Origin: CAJQND01 sp051010055
GTDB taxonomy: Bacteria; Pseudomonadota; Alphaproteobacteria; Rhizobiales; CAJQND01
Assembly: GCA_051010055.1 (NCBI GenBank)
Contig: JBPCVY010000239.1
Location: 1 to 25,083, forward strand
DNA: 25,083 nt
Direction: 5' to 3'
The notes beneath the pieces were generated by a model. The model ran no database searches. It was given only the letters and a program-made list of their open reading frames with translations, and was not told the DNA's origin. Both the position numbers and the translations under genes were made by a program. Positions 7,803-16,297 of the stretch are shown here, piece after piece (within the stretch, counting starts at the first letter, position 1; every line of letters starts with the position of its first letter).

Positions 7803-8936
7803 TTGCTTGCAGCCAGATTGTGCCTTACGATTTGCTGCAATGTTGATAACGGGCTGGGCAAGACATTGACAGAAGCAACGCAGAAAGCCGTCGACAGTCG
7901 CCACTTTGAGGGCGCCGACAAGCTGCGCTACTGGGGCCGGTTTTCTATTATGCTCGCGATCTCTGTCGTGATCGCAACCGCCGGGCTTTACCGGAATTCT
8001 GGCGCGGTGGTGATCGCGGCTATGCTTATTGCACCGTTGATGACCCCCATATTGGGGATTGCAACTTCCCTTGTCCTGGGCTGGACGAAGCGCCTTTTAA
8101 ATCTTTTCGGCGCTGTCAGCCTGGCGAGTGCCGGTACCGTTTTACTTGCCAATATCATCATGTATATCGGTGATGCGCCACAGGGCATGGTTGTTCCGGG
8201 CGAGGTACTGGCGCGGACAAATCCCGGTTTGGAAGAGTTGATGGTGGCGCTCGCATCCGGCACGGCGGGCGCCTATGTGCAAATGCGCAAGGAAGAGTTC
8301 AGCCTGCTGCCCGGCGTTGCGATTGGCGTTTCGCTTGTGCCTCCGCTCGCCGCTGCCGGAATGCTTTTTTATTTCAACGATCAGCAAAGTGCCTGGGAAG
8401 CGATTTTTCTTTTCATAACCAACCTTGCGGCCATTGTTTTCTCAGCTTGTCTTGTATTCCTGGCCCTGGGCGTCAGGCCGCGCACATACCGAAAGGGGCA
8501 TTTTGCCCGGGTCAGTTTCGGCACAGCGACGACTTTCGCCATAGTTGCGGTAATTGCGTATCACCTGACCGAGGTAACCCTAGAAAGGTTCCGGGAAGCA
8601 AGAGCGGAAGAACGGGTCGTAGCAGCGGCATTGACATGGGCCGGGCAATATCCGGTCGAGGTTGTGTATGTGGATGTTAAGCCAAACCAGGATTCATACT
8701 CGGTTGAACTTTGGGTCATTTTCGATGTGCCACAACATTTCGCCGATGACCTTATGTCTCCGCGCGAAAAGCTCGCAGCAGATTTGAAACGCAGTGATCT
8801 TTTCAAGACGATTGTGCGGGCTCTGAGATCTGAGGCGACGCTGGTGATGCGGAGCCAGATCCGATATTCCGGCCAGTTCAGCTTGCCAGATGGAACCTAT
8901 CTCGGACTGCCTTCGAAAAGATCGCATTCGAGATAG
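7803..8936 (+). CDS. DUF389 family multi-spanning membrane protein
   Basis: An inner-membrane protein of up to 377 residues that matches the DUF389 family. Hydrophobic segments occur near residues 48-64, 68-92, 101-122, 168-190, 200-222 and 238-255. The family-like stretches AAMLIAPLMTPILG and GVSLVPPLAAAG are visible, followed by a soluble C-terminal domain of about 120 residues. The biochemical function of the family is unknown. The start is unresolved. Position 7803 is a TTG without a ribosome-binding site, another TTG at 7866 would still give the soluble N-terminus, and the first ATG (7950) falls inside the first membrane helix. It follows the LuxR gene by 15 bases but has no obvious link to amine catabolism. 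Confidence 0.75.
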   Translation: MLAARLCLTICCNVDNGLGKTLTEATQKAVDSRHFEGADKLRYWGRFSIMLAISVVIATAGLYRNSGAVVIAAMLIAPLMTPILGIATSLVLGWTKRLLNLFGAVSLASAGTVLLANIIMYIGDAPQGMVVPGEVLARTNPGLEELMVALASGTAGAYVQMRKEEFSLLPGVAIGVSLVPPLAAAGMLFYFNDQQSAWEAIFLFITNLAAIVFSACLVFLALGVRPRTYRKGHFARVSFGTATTFAIVAVIAYHLTEVTLERFREARAEERVVAAALTWAGQYPVEVVYVDVKPNQDSYSVELWVIFDVPQHFADDLMSPREKLAADLKRSDLFKTIVRALRSEATLVMRSQIRYSGQFSLPDGTYLGLPSKRSHSR

Positions 8937-9029
8937 AAATGCGCAATCGCAAGAGTGATCGGCTATATGGGTTCAACTTGGTATGATGGGTTTTTCGCGA
9001 AGTAACACCAAATCCAAAGGGAGGTTGCA

Positions 9030-9317
9030 ATGAGAATGATGCTCAGGTGGACGGTTCCGGTGGAAAGAGGGAACGAAGCGGTAAAAGATGGGACAATGGG
9101 TAAAACAATTGAAGCGCTAATGGGCAAGCTTAACCCGGAAGCTGCCTATTTTTGGCCGGAAGGCGGCGAACGGTCCGGAATGATTGTGTTTGACATGGTG
9201 GAACCCTCGCAAATCCCGCAAATAGCAGAACAGCTTTTTTTCGGTATGGATGCGGCGGTTGAGTTTCATCCGGTTATGAATGTGGACGATCTTAAAAAGG
9301 GGCTGGGTTCTCTTTAG
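9030..9317 (+). CDS. Small DUF3303-like protein
   Basis: A 95-residue protein preceded by a strong GGGAGG five bases before ATG 9030, so it is very likely translated. It starts MRMMLRWTVPVERGNEAV and contains AYFWPEGGERSGMIVFDM and AVEFHPVMNVDDLKKGL. This resembles the ferredoxin-like-fold DUF3303 family of small cytosolic proteins, whose role is unknown. There is no signal peptide or membrane segment. It stands alone, 93 bases after the DUF389 gene and convergent with napC. I base the family name on overall pattern, and it could simply be a conserved hypothetical. Confidence 0.7.
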   Translation: MRMMLRWTVPVERGNEAVKDGTMGKTIEALMGKLNPEAAYFWPEGGERSGMIVFDMVEPSQIPQIAEQLFFGMDAAVEFHPVMNVDDLKKGLGSL

Positions 9318-9367
9318 GCATCGGGCCGGTACCGCAAACCGCTCTCATACTGGCATCGGGGATTTTT

Positions 9368-9958
9368 CTAGTTGAGGTGCGCCGCCTTGCCTAAATCCGG
9401 CAATTTGTGCGCAATTCCCTTGTGGCAATCGATGCAGGTTTTCTCTTTAGATGTGAGAAAGCGCTCGTGAAGTTCTGCTGCGCGGTTGCTCTGCTCGGTG
9501 AAGTCCATGTAGTTGAAGTCATGGCAATTTCGACATTCCAGGGAATCGTTCGCCTTGAGCCGGGCCCATTCATGCATCGCCAGTTCAAGCCTTTTATCGA
9601 GGAACTTCTCGCGGGTGCTTATAGTGCCGAAAATTTTGCCCCAAACCTCCTTTGAGGCCGCCATTTTTCGGGCGATCTTGTTGGTCCACTCGTGGGGCAC
9701 ATGGCAGTCCGGACAAGTTGCGCGCACACCTGAGCGGTTGGTGTAGTGGATTGTGGATTTGAGTTCGGCAAACACATTGTCCCTCATTTCGTGGCAACTC
9801 ACGCAAAAAGTTTCGGTGTTTGTCACTTCAAGGGCGGTGTTGAATGCACCCCAGAAAAAAATGCCCGCGATGAAGCCGCCGACGGTCAGGAAACCAAGAC
9901 TGAAATAGCTGCTCGGAGACCGCAGGACACACCAAAAGTCATTCAATCGTTCGATCAT
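9368..9958 (-). CDS. napC: NapC: membrane-anchored tetraheme c-type cytochrome
   Basis: NapC oxidises quinol in the cytoplasmic membrane and passes electrons to the periplasmic NapAB nitrate reductase. The protein has an N-terminal membrane anchor (about residues 19-38, YFSLGFLTVGGFIAGIFFWG) and four CXXCH heme-binding motifs (CVSCH 52-56, CPDCH 82-86, CRNCH 142-146, CIDCH 175-179), the NapC/NirT pattern. I chose ATG 9958 (MIERLNDFW, 196 residues). A TTG at 9979 would add seven residues, sit three bases after napB and have AAGGG about ten bases upstream, so either start is possible. It is the last gene of napEDABC and converges with the DUF3303-like gene. Confidence 0.93.
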   Translation of the reverse strand: MIERLNDFWCVLRSPSSYFSLGFLTVGGFIAGIFFWGAFNTALEVTNTETFCVSCHEMRDNVFAELKSTIHYTNRSGVRATCPDCHVPHEWTNKIARKMAASKEVWGKIFGTISTREKFLDKRLELAMHEWARLKANDSLECRNCHDFNYMDFTEQSNRAAELHERFLTSKEKTCIDCHKGIAHKLPDLGKAAHLN

Positions 9959-9982
9959 CCTTTTAAAAAATACCCCCAATGG

Positions 9983-10483
9983 TCAATCGCCCTTCTGTTT
10001 GCCAACGCCTTCGATAAGGCTATCGACATCAATGAACTCATTGCCGGTTAGCGGACGCACCCGCGCCTGGGTCACATGGCATTGTGTGCAAAAATACCTG
10101 CGCGGCGATACGGACGTGCGCACCTGCCCATCGCGGTCCATATAGTGGGTAACGCTCACCATGGGAGCTTGCGAGACTTCGGTTGCTTTGCGGCTATGGC
10201 ATTCCAGGCATCGATTGGAGTTGAGGTCGACCTGATAGCCTCGGATTTTATGAGGGATGACAGGTGGCTGCTCAGGATAATTCCGCGCCTGGCGTAAATC
10301 GGTGTTCGAAATTCTTGGCGTTGGCGGCGGTGCCGGTTCTTCATTGATTACCTGGCCCCGCAGTGTTGCGATTGGATCGCCGTCAGCTGCTATGGACGGC
10401 AAATAGGTAACCACCATTAGAATTGCGGGCACGAAGATGGCGCCTGCAAGGCCAATCAGACAGGAACGACTTTTACGGCGCAT
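9983..10483 (-). CDS. napB: NapB: diheme cytochrome c subunit of periplasmic nitrate reductase
   Basis: NapB receives electrons from NapC and hands them to NapA in the periplasm. The 166-residue precursor begins at ATG 10483 with a basic, hydrophobic signal sequence (MRRKSRSCLIGLAGAIFV, ending near IAADG). It has two CXXCH sites, CLECH at 92-96 and CTQCH at 132-136, plus the conserved NapB stretches PPVIPHKIRGY and APMVSVTHYMDRDG. The start lies inside the last codons of napA (28-base overlap), implying translational coupling. The open frame extends further upstream only as an overlap with napA and is not family-like. It is followed directly by napC. Confidence 0.94.
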   Translation of the reverse strand: MRRKSRSCLIGLAGAIFVPAILMVVTYLPSIAADGDPIATLRGQVINEEPAPPPTPRISNTDLRQARNYPEQPPVIPHKIRGYQVDLNSNRCLECHSRKATEVSQAPMVSVTHYMDRDGQVRTSVSPRRYFCTQCHVTQARVRPLTGNEFIDVDSLIEGVGKQKGD

Positions 10484-12990
10484 TTTTTGAAATCCGTTTG
10501 CTTGGAGATTGGATCGGTTGCATCCAGGGTCACTTTGTTGATGAGCTGACTTGCATCGAACCATGGGACGAAAACCAGCCCGCGCGGCGGCCGGTTGCGG
10601 CCGCGGGTTTCAACGCGGGTTCTGATTTCTCCCCTCCGCGACACAATCTTGACCTCGCTGCCACGACGCAGCTTTCGCGCATCCGCATCATCCGGGTGCA
10701 TATAAACAACCGCATCGGGAACCGCTTTATAAAGCTCAGGCACCCGCTGGGTCATGGAGCCTGAATGCCAATGCTCCAGTACCCTGCCGGTGGACAGCCA
10801 AAGGTCAAATTCATCGTCAGGAGATTCAGCCGGAGGCTCATAGGGTAGGGCAAAGATAAGCGCTCTATTGTCAGGTTTGCCGTAAAACTGAACACCGCTG
10901 CCCGCTTCCACATAAGGATCAAGGCCTTCGCGAAAGCGCCAGCGGGTTTCGTTTCCATTGACGACCGGCCAGCGCAGCCCTCTTTCCTCGTGGTAGCGCT
11001 CAAACGGGGCCAGGTCATGGCCATGATCGCGGCCAAACCTTGCATACTCCTCAAACAACCCTTTTTGAATGTAGAAACCGAAATGCCTGGCTTCCACATT
11101 TTCGTATTCAAGACTGGCAGCAGAGGCGGGGAAGGCGTCAACCTGGCCGTTCTTGAAAAGAACCTCGTACAAGGTTTTGCCTTTATAGTCCGGGTTCTTT
11201 TCAAGCAATTCTGCGGGCCAGACATCATCGGTGGTAAAGCGCTTTGAGAACTCTACAAGTTGCCATAGGTCAGAGCGCGCCTCGCCTGGCGCATCGACAA
11301 GCTGATGCCAGAACTGTGTCCGCCGTTCCGCATTGCCATAGGCGCCTTCCTTCTCAACCCACATTGCCGTCGGCAAAATGAGATCGGCGGCCTGAGCGGT
11401 AACAGTTGGATAGGCATCGGAAACAACCACAAATGCATCTGGGTTGCGGTATCCAGGAAACCCTTCTTCATTGAGGTTTGGGGCGGCCTGAATATTGTTG
11501 TTGCACTGAACCCAGTAGGCGTTGAGCTTGCCGTCCTTCAGCATCCGGTTCTGCAGAACGGCGTGATAGCCGGGCTTTGCAGGTATTGTGCCTTTTGGCA
11601 GCTTCCAGATTTCTTCGGCAGTATCGCGGTGCTTTTCGTTCGTCACAACCATATCTGCTGGCAACCGGTGCGAGAAGGTTCCAACTTCCCGGGCCGTTCC
11701 GCAGGCAGACGGTTGGCCGGTGAGTGAAAACGGGCTGTTTCCTGGCTCGGAAATTTTACCGGTCAGCAAATGGATGTTGTAGATCAGATTGTTGCACCAC
11801 ACACCGCGTGTATGCTGGTTAAAGCCCATGGTCCAGAAAGAAACCACTTTGGTGTTCTGGTCGGCATAGAGCTCCGCCAGCGCTAGGAGCTGTGATTTCG
11901 GAACACCTGAAAGCTCAGACACTGTGTCAATGTCGTAGTCGGCAAGGAACTGGACATATTCGTCAAAGGACATTTCCTTTGAGCCACCTGCCTTGCCGGC
12001 GTTTTTGGCCCTTTTCTCCAGCGGATGTTCCGGCCTCAGCCCGTAGCCGATATCGGGGTTACCTAAGCGGAACTTCACGTGCTTGGAAACGAAGTTTTCG
12101 TTCACCCTGCCGGTATCGATTATGTGCTTGGCAATGAAATTCAGGATTGCGAGATCGGTTTGCGGTTTGAACACAAGCGGCATGTCTGCAAGATCGAAGC
12201 AGCGGTGCTCAAAAACCGAAAGAACCGCGACTTTCACATGGGGGGCATTGAACCGCCTATCCGCCACACGGCTCCATAAGATCGGGTGCATTTCCGCCAT
12301 GTTGGAGCCCCACAGAACGAATGCATCGGTCTCTTCAATATCGTCATAGCACCCCATCGGCTCATCAATGCCAAACGTGCGCATAAATCCGGCAACCGCA
12401 GAAGCCATGCAGTGACGGGCATTGGGGTCTATATTGTTGGAGCGGAAGCCGGCTTTCATCAGCTTCGCTGCGGCATATCCTTCCCAAACCGTCCATTGCC
12501 CGGAGCCGAACATGCCAACCGACGTTGGGCCGTTTTTCTTGATGGCGGCCTTGAACTTGGCCTCCATGACATCGAAAGCCTTTTCCCAGGACACCGGAGC
12601 AAATTCTCCGTTCTTGTCATACTCCCCGTCTGTCATGCGCAGCAAAGGCTGGGTCAGCCGGTCCTGGCCGTACATGATTTTAGACAGGAAATAGCCTTTC
12701 ACACAGTTGAGGCCGCGATTCACCGGCGAATGGACATCGCCATGGGTGGCAACAACGCGCCCTTCTTTGGTGGCAACCATCACGCTGCAGCCAGTGCCGC
12801 AGAACCGGCACGGAGCCTTGGACCATTTAAGCTCGGTAATTTGACTGGCGGTTGGAAGTTTTGCAGCGGTTGCGATTGCAGGCATGCCGGCTGCTGCGGC
12901 AGCTGCTGCTATCGCATTGGCTTTGATATAGTCGCGCCTGGTAAGACCAGCGGATTTTTTGCCGCCTTTGGGTGTTGTCTTATCGGTCAT
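10456..12990 (-). CDS. napA: NapA: periplasmic nitrate reductase catalytic subunit (Mo-bis-MGD, 4Fe-4S)
   Basis: An 844-residue molybdoenzyme that reduces nitrate to nitrite in the periplasm. The N-terminus carries a twin-arginine export signal (LTRRDYIKANA, R18-R19, then an alanine-rich h-region to about residue 43). The 4Fe-4S cluster cysteines are C61, C64, C68 and C96 (CRFCGTGC ... GLNCVKG), and the Mo-coordinating cysteine is C194 in NARHCMASAVAG. The length matches Nap catalytic subunits. I use ATG 12990 (MTDKTTPKGG), because upstream codons overlap napD and do not look like Tat leader. It overlaps the napD end by eleven bases and the napB start by 28. The enzyme supports redox balancing or the first step of denitrification; no other denitrification genes lie in the window. 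Confidence 0.97.
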   Translation of the reverse strand: MTDKTTPKGGKKSAGLTRRDYIKANAIAAAAAAAGMPAIATAAKLPTASQITELKWSKAPCRFCGTGCSVMVATKEGRVVATHGDVHSPVNRGLNCVKGYFLSKIMYGQDRLTQPLLRMTDGEYDKNGEFAPVSWEKAFDVMEAKFKAAIKKNGPTSVGMFGSGQWTVWEGYAAAKLMKAGFRSNNIDPNARHCMASAVAGFMRTFGIDEPMGCYDDIEETDAFVLWGSNMAEMHPILWSRVADRRFNAPHVKVAVLSVFEHRCFDLADMPLVFKPQTDLAILNFIAKHIIDTGRVNENFVSKHVKFRLGNPDIGYGLRPEHPLEKRAKNAGKAGGSKEMSFDEYVQFLADYDIDTVSELSGVPKSQLLALAELYADQNTKVVSFWTMGFNQHTRGVWCNNLIYNIHLLTGKISEPGNSPFSLTGQPSACGTAREVGTFSHRLPADMVVTNEKHRDTAEEIWKLPKGTIPAKPGYHAVLQNRMLKDGKLNAYWVQCNNNIQAAPNLNEEGFPGYRNPDAFVVVSDAYPTVTAQAADLILPTAMWVEKEGAYGNAERRTQFWHQLVDAPGEARSDLWQLVEFSKRFTTDDVWPAELLEKNPDYKGKTLYEVLFKNGQVDAFPASAASLEYENVEARHFGFYIQKGLFEEYARFGRDHGHDLAPFERYHEERGLRWPVVNGNETRWRFREGLDPYVEAGSGVQFYGKPDNRALIFALPYEPPAESPDDEFDLWLSTGRVLEHWHSGSMTQRVPELYKAVPDAVVYMHPDDADARKLRRGSEVKIVSRRGEIRTRVETRGRNRPPRGLVFVPWFDASQLINKVTLDATDPISKQTDFKKCAVKVVPV

Positions 12991-13300
12991 CGCCCATCGC
13001 CTCCATATGGTGATAGACGAGAGAGACGTTGACCACGCCGTTCTCTGTCTGGATCCGGTCCATGGTTTCAACAAGTGCAGCGTCGTCTCTGGTTTCCAAT
13101 GTCAGTATGAGCTTTCCGGTTTCACTCGTTCCGTGGCACTCAACGCCTGCAAGCTTGGTAAGTTTTGATTTGATGGCCGCGATGTTTTCCGGCCACCCTT
13201 GCACGAGCAAGCTTGCAATATGATGGTTTTTGCCCGCCGCACCGCCTTTCAGAAACTCCCGGCGCGTTCGCGAGATAACCGACAACTTGTCCTCACGCAT
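12980..13300 (-). CDS. napD: NapD: NapA-specific maturation chaperone
   Basis: A 106-residue cytosolic chaperone that binds the Tat signal peptide of NapA and delays export until the cofactor is inserted. The NapD core is HHIASLLVQGWPENIAAIKS, GVECHGTSETGKLILTLE and GVVNVSLVYHHMEA. I choose ATG 13300 (MREDKLSV), with GGAGG eight bases upstream. A TTG five codons earlier overlaps that ribosome-binding site and is unlikely. Unusually, the N-terminal extension before the core contains SRTRREFLKGGAAG, which looks like a twin-arginine motif. The gene sits between napE and napA, overlapping napA by eleven bases. Confidence 0.92.
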   Translation of the reverse strand: MREDKLSVISRTRREFLKGGAAGKNHHIASLLVQGWPENIAAIKSKLTKLAGVECHGTSETGKLILTLETRDDAALVETMDRIQTENGVVNVSLVYHHMEAMGDDR

Positions 13301-13319
13301 ACTCTCCACCTCCAATCCG

Positions 13320-13538
13320 CTAAGGGGTGCCGGGGGGACCGGCGATCAGCTGGTAAATCCAAATTGCAAACCCGTAACCGCCAACCAGCGCTATTGAGAC
13401 GGCCGGGGCAAGAAATACGGTCAAGAATAGAAAACCAGACAGCTCACGCCATCTGCTGTTGGGGCGCTCCAATTCTGGAGTATCAGAATGAGCCGGTCTT
13501 TCCGGGTTTATGGAACTGCTCGGCGCGTTTTGAGCCAC
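13320..13538 (-). CDS. napE: NapE: small single-span membrane protein of the nap operon
   Basis: A 72-residue protein with one long hydrophobic segment (about residues 34-66, LSGFLFLTVFLAPAVSIALV then GGYGFAIWIYQLIAGPPG). The segment and the ending match NapE, whose exact role in nitrate reduction is unsettled. The start is a GTG at 13538, five bases after a strong GGGGG ribosome-binding site, so the GTG is credible. It is the first gene of the nap operon, with 19 bases before napD. The N-terminal 30 residues are proline- and serine-rich and longer than in many NapE proteins. Confidence 0.88.
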   Translation of the reverse strand: MAQNAPSSSINPERPAHSDTPELERPNSRWRELSGFLFLTVFLAPAVSIALVGGYGFAIWIYQLIAGPPGTP

Positions 13539-13708
13539 GACTTCCCCCTTGTTTGGAATTACTATGAAATTTTTATATTTCGATCACAATTCAAATTTTC
13601 TGAAGAGGCGTCGAATGCGGAAATTGGCCCGTGGCCCATCATGTGGATTATGGCTTTAATTCATGCGTTAATGAACTCGTGGCCGAAATTCAAACCGGGG
13701 TAAAGCGT
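13539..13708. promoter_or_regulatory. Divergent promoter region between napE and ureohydrolase 2
   Basis: This 170-base A+T-rich spacer must hold the nap operon promoter (minus) and that of the second ureohydrolase (plus). It includes a short inverted repeat, GAAAT-N6-ATTTC, at 13566-13581. I looked for an FNR/FixK-type TTGAT-N4-ATCAA box and for a nitrate-responsive operator and found no convincing copy. A CGATCACAATTC stretch at 13581-13592 is only half-similar. Confidence 0.4.
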
Positions 13709-14704
13709 ATGGCTGAGCGGGACATTCATGATGCGGTGATGGAAGGAACCTATTGGTGGGGAATGCCCACGCTTCTCGGGGCGCCGCATGATCAGGACCT
13801 TTCAAACTGCGATGTTGCCCTTGTGGGCGTGCCCCATTCCACGGGCAATGGCACAACTGAACGTGACCAGCATCTTGGGCCGCGGGCGGTGCGCCATGTC
13901 TCACCGTGGCTTGGGGGGCGGGTGCACAGCAGGTTCGGCATAGACCCCTGGCAGATGGCCCGCATTGCTGATGTGGGTGATGTGCGGCTGCCGCAAGCAA
14001 ACAATAATGAGCATTGCATCTCGCAGATTGTGGATTTTTACAAGCACGTCGGACAGGCAGGTGTGCGGCCGGTTTCAATAGGTGGCGATCATTCCGTTAC
14101 AGGGGGCATTGTGATGGGGTTGGGCGGTGCAGATGGCTCATTGATGGGCGGCGAAAAAGCCTCGCTGTTTCATCTTGATGCCCATACCGACACGTTTGAT
14201 ATGCTCGACCATTTCCTGGGGGCGGAAAGATCAGCTGCCCATTGGGGCTCATATCTGGTGAAGGAAGGTTATGTTGACGCAAGCCGCAGCGTGCAGATCG
14301 GCTTGCGCGGTTACACCCGGTCGCTGGACTGGCTACAAAGTTCATACGATCTCGGCTACGAAGTCATTACCATGGAGCGTTACCGGCAAATGGGTGCAGA
14401 TGCCGCCTGCGCGTTGATTAAGGAAACGCTGGGCGATGGCCCGGTATACATTACATTTGATCTGGATTGCCTGGACCCGACAATCGCGCCTGCGGTTTCG
14501 AACCTTGAACCGGGGGTAGGTGGCTTTTCCGTTGATGAAGCCAATCAGCTTTTGCAGTGCGTAAAGGGCAAGAACATTATCGGCGGAGATGTGGTTTGCC
14601 TCATGCCGACAAAGGATCAGGCGAACAATATTACCTCCATGGTGGCATCGACAATTATGTTCGAAATCATGTCCCTTATCGTGTGCAGCCTGGCGGACGG
14701 ATAG
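13709..14704 (+). CDS. Divergent agmatinase-family ureohydrolase (second copy, atypical substrate loops)
   Basis: A 331-residue arginase/agmatinase-superfamily enzyme expected to hydrolyse a guanidino compound to urea plus an amine. The metal ligands are complete: GGDH (H128), DAHTD (D157, H159, D161) and DLDCLDP (D251, D253). Several positions outside the metal site are unusual. The entry loop reads GNGTTERDQHLGPRAVR, the usual PGTxxPEPGG loop is PAVSNLEPGVGG, and the late EVxP motif is CLMPTKD. It is therefore not a duplicate of the ureohydrolase at 881-1834. ATG 13709 has GGGG eight bases upstream, and upstream in-frame ATG 13631 lacks a good site. It faces the MttB gene with eight bases between stops and is divergent from nap. 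The substrate is unknown and may be a methylated or unusually substituted guanidine. Confidence 0.87.
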   Translation: MAERDIHDAVMEGTYWWGMPTLLGAPHDQDLSNCDVALVGVPHSTGNGTTERDQHLGPRAVRHVSPWLGGRVHSRFGIDPWQMARIADVGDVRLPQANNNEHCISQIVDFYKHVGQAGVRPVSIGGDHSVTGGIVMGLGGADGSLMGGEKASLFHLDAHTDTFDMLDHFLGAERSAAHWGSYLVKEGYVDASRSVQIGLRGYTRSLDWLQSSYDLGYEVITMERYRQMGADAACALIKETLGDGPVYITFDLDCLDPTIAPAVSNLEPGVGGFSVDEANQLLQCVKGKNIIGGDVVCLMPTKDQANNITSMVASTIMFEIMSLIVCSLADG

Positions 14705-14712
14705 GCCGGGTT

Positions 14713-16272
14713 TCAGGGTTTTCGCATCGCCTCTTCAGGCAAAAGGATGTTGAATTGGTCGCGCAATGCGGCATCGGTTTTGCGGCCCACGTATGGGGGA
14801 TAGTGGGTGCGCAAAACATGGCGTGCTTTATCCCTGGCAATTGACCAAATGTCATGTGAGCCATTTTCTTCCCATGTCCGGGGGTCGTTCCGGTTCGCAA
14901 GCGGGGGATAGAAGTAGTCCCGCTGCATTGCATCCATGGTGTGCTCTAACCCCAGAAAGTGTCCCTCGCCCGTAACAGCATCCAGAATCGCAGCAAAGCC
15001 CAATGTTTCGTCGAAAACCTCTATCCCGCGTATGGCCCGGTGAACATGGCCCAGCATTTCATCATCAAGAACGAATGCCTCGAATGAGGCTCCCAGCAAA
15101 GATGCCATCATGCCGGAGGATTCATAGATCATGTTTGCTCCAGAAAGCCCGCACGCCAGGGCAGATACTGCCTTCTCCGACCCCATTTGTGCATCCACCG
15201 CCTTTGCGTCAGACATTGAACTGGCAACGCCGCTGGGCAAACCAAGCCAATTGCCTATCTGACCTGCTGCTGCGTTCATAATGCTGATTTCCCCGCCGCC
15301 GCCGCAAAACGCGCCAGTGCGCAAATCAATGACCAAAGGCCAGTTTGAAAAAATCATTGGATAGCCGGGGGCAAACACATTTACCAATATAAGGGCAGCC
15401 AAGGTTTCCGCTGTTGTTTGGGCCAGCATGCCGGCGGGCGTGGCGGGTGCAGTTGCGCCCGATTGTGCGGCAATAATGGCATTGATCGGAACGCTGCGCT
15501 TTATGCACGCTAATGTAACGTCTACGGCGTCTTCGCCATACCTGAGCGGCGATATGACGGGACTGATATGGGCTTTGCAAAAGGGGCGCTCCGTGAACTT
15601 GCCTTCGCCGCCGAGCGCTATGTCAAACATATCGACAATGGGGTCGACATATTCCCCAATGGTGAAACTCATTCCCACTGGCTTTTGTGTGCCCGAAAGC
15701 AGCGCGTATGCGGTGTTCACGTCCAGATCAAAATTGTCGCTGATATCGGTCGCAACGCAGCACCGGGTGAACCAGCTCACATTTGGAAGGGTATCGATGA
15801 GACGGGCAAAATCGTAAAGGTCTTTGAGCGTTGAGGGGCGGTAGAGGCTATCATCAATGTCGAGGGTTTGAACCGCCGCCCCACCGGTACCGAAATAGAC
15901 TTTGTCACCGCCTATTTCAAAATCGTGGGCGGAATCACGGCCATGGAAAACGAAACTCTTGGCCGCATTGGCAATCACATCCTCAACCATCGAAGCGGGG
16001 AATGCCAAACGGTCAAGGCGGTTAAACCTTGCCCCTTTTTTTAATGCGGCCTGGGCAAAAACCTCAGGCACATCTCCCATGCCGATTTCTTCGAGGATGC
16101 GCAGCGCCGTTTTGTAAATGGAAACAACATCCGTATCGGATAGAGGCTTATATGCGCCGCCGGTTTGCCCGGGAGGATTTGGGTTGAAAGCTGATTGCGG
16201 GGCGGTGCGTTCGGCAATCCGTTGGGCGCGCCCACGCCCGCGCCGCCCCACCTTTGTTTCCTGCGTGGTCAT
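14713..16272 (-). CDS. MttB-family (trimethylamine methyltransferase-like, non-pyrrolysine) methyltransferase
   Basis: A 519-residue member of the MttB superfamily, whose characterised members move a methyl group from trimethylamine or quaternary amines such as glycine betaine, proline betaine or carnitine to a corrinoid protein. Diagnostic stretches are SDAKAVDAQMGSEKAVSALA, ANMIYESSGMMASLLGASFE, NVFAPGYPMIFSNWPLVIDL and AAQSGATAPATPAGMLAQTT. The frame is uninterrupted, so there is no in-frame amber codon for pyrrolysine, placing it in the non-Pyl group associated with quaternary amines. ATG 16272 has AAGG ten bases upstream. Upstream codons of the open frame lie in the divergent promoter. 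No corrinoid protein (MttC) or activase gene is in the window. The divergent FAD-GcvT gene suggests stepwise N-demethylation of one substrate. Confidence 0.9.
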   Translation of the reverse strand: MTTQETKVGRRGRGRAQRIAERTAPQSAFNPNPPGQTGGAYKPLSDTDVVSIYKTALRILEEIGMGDVPEVFAQAALKKGARFNRLDRLAFPASMVEDVIANAAKSFVFHGRDSAHDFEIGGDKVYFGTGGAAVQTLDIDDSLYRPSTLKDLYDFARLIDTLPNVSWFTRCCVATDISDNFDLDVNTAYALLSGTQKPVGMSFTIGEYVDPIVDMFDIALGGEGKFTERPFCKAHISPVISPLRYGEDAVDVTLACIKRSVPINAIIAAQSGATAPATPAGMLAQTTAETLAALILVNVFAPGYPMIFSNWPLVIDLRTGAFCGGGGEISIMNAAAGQIGNWLGLPSGVASSMSDAKAVDAQMGSEKAVSALACGLSGANMIYESSGMMASLLGASFEAFVLDDEMLGHVHRAIRGIEVFDETLGFAAILDAVTGEGHFLGLEHTMDAMQRDYFYPPLANRNDPRTWEENGSHDIWSIARDKARHVLRTHYPPYVGRKTDAALRDQFNILLPEEAMRKP

Positions 16273-16297
16273 CCCGCATTCCCTTGCGATGCCAGTT

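Noticed and set aside
12286..13032. 248-codon + strand open frame opposite napA
   Set aside because: It lies entirely antisense to NapA and NapD, whose cofactor motifs are unambiguous; the translation is histidine-rich and not protein-like.
13539..13708. FNR/FixK box for the nap promoter
   Set aside because: No TTGAT-N4-ATCAA-like dyad was found; only a half-similar A+T-rich stretch is present.
14713..16272. Pyrrolysine-containing trimethylamine methyltransferase
   Set aside because: The frame has no internal amber codon from start to stop, so this is the non-pyrrolysine branch of the MttB family.
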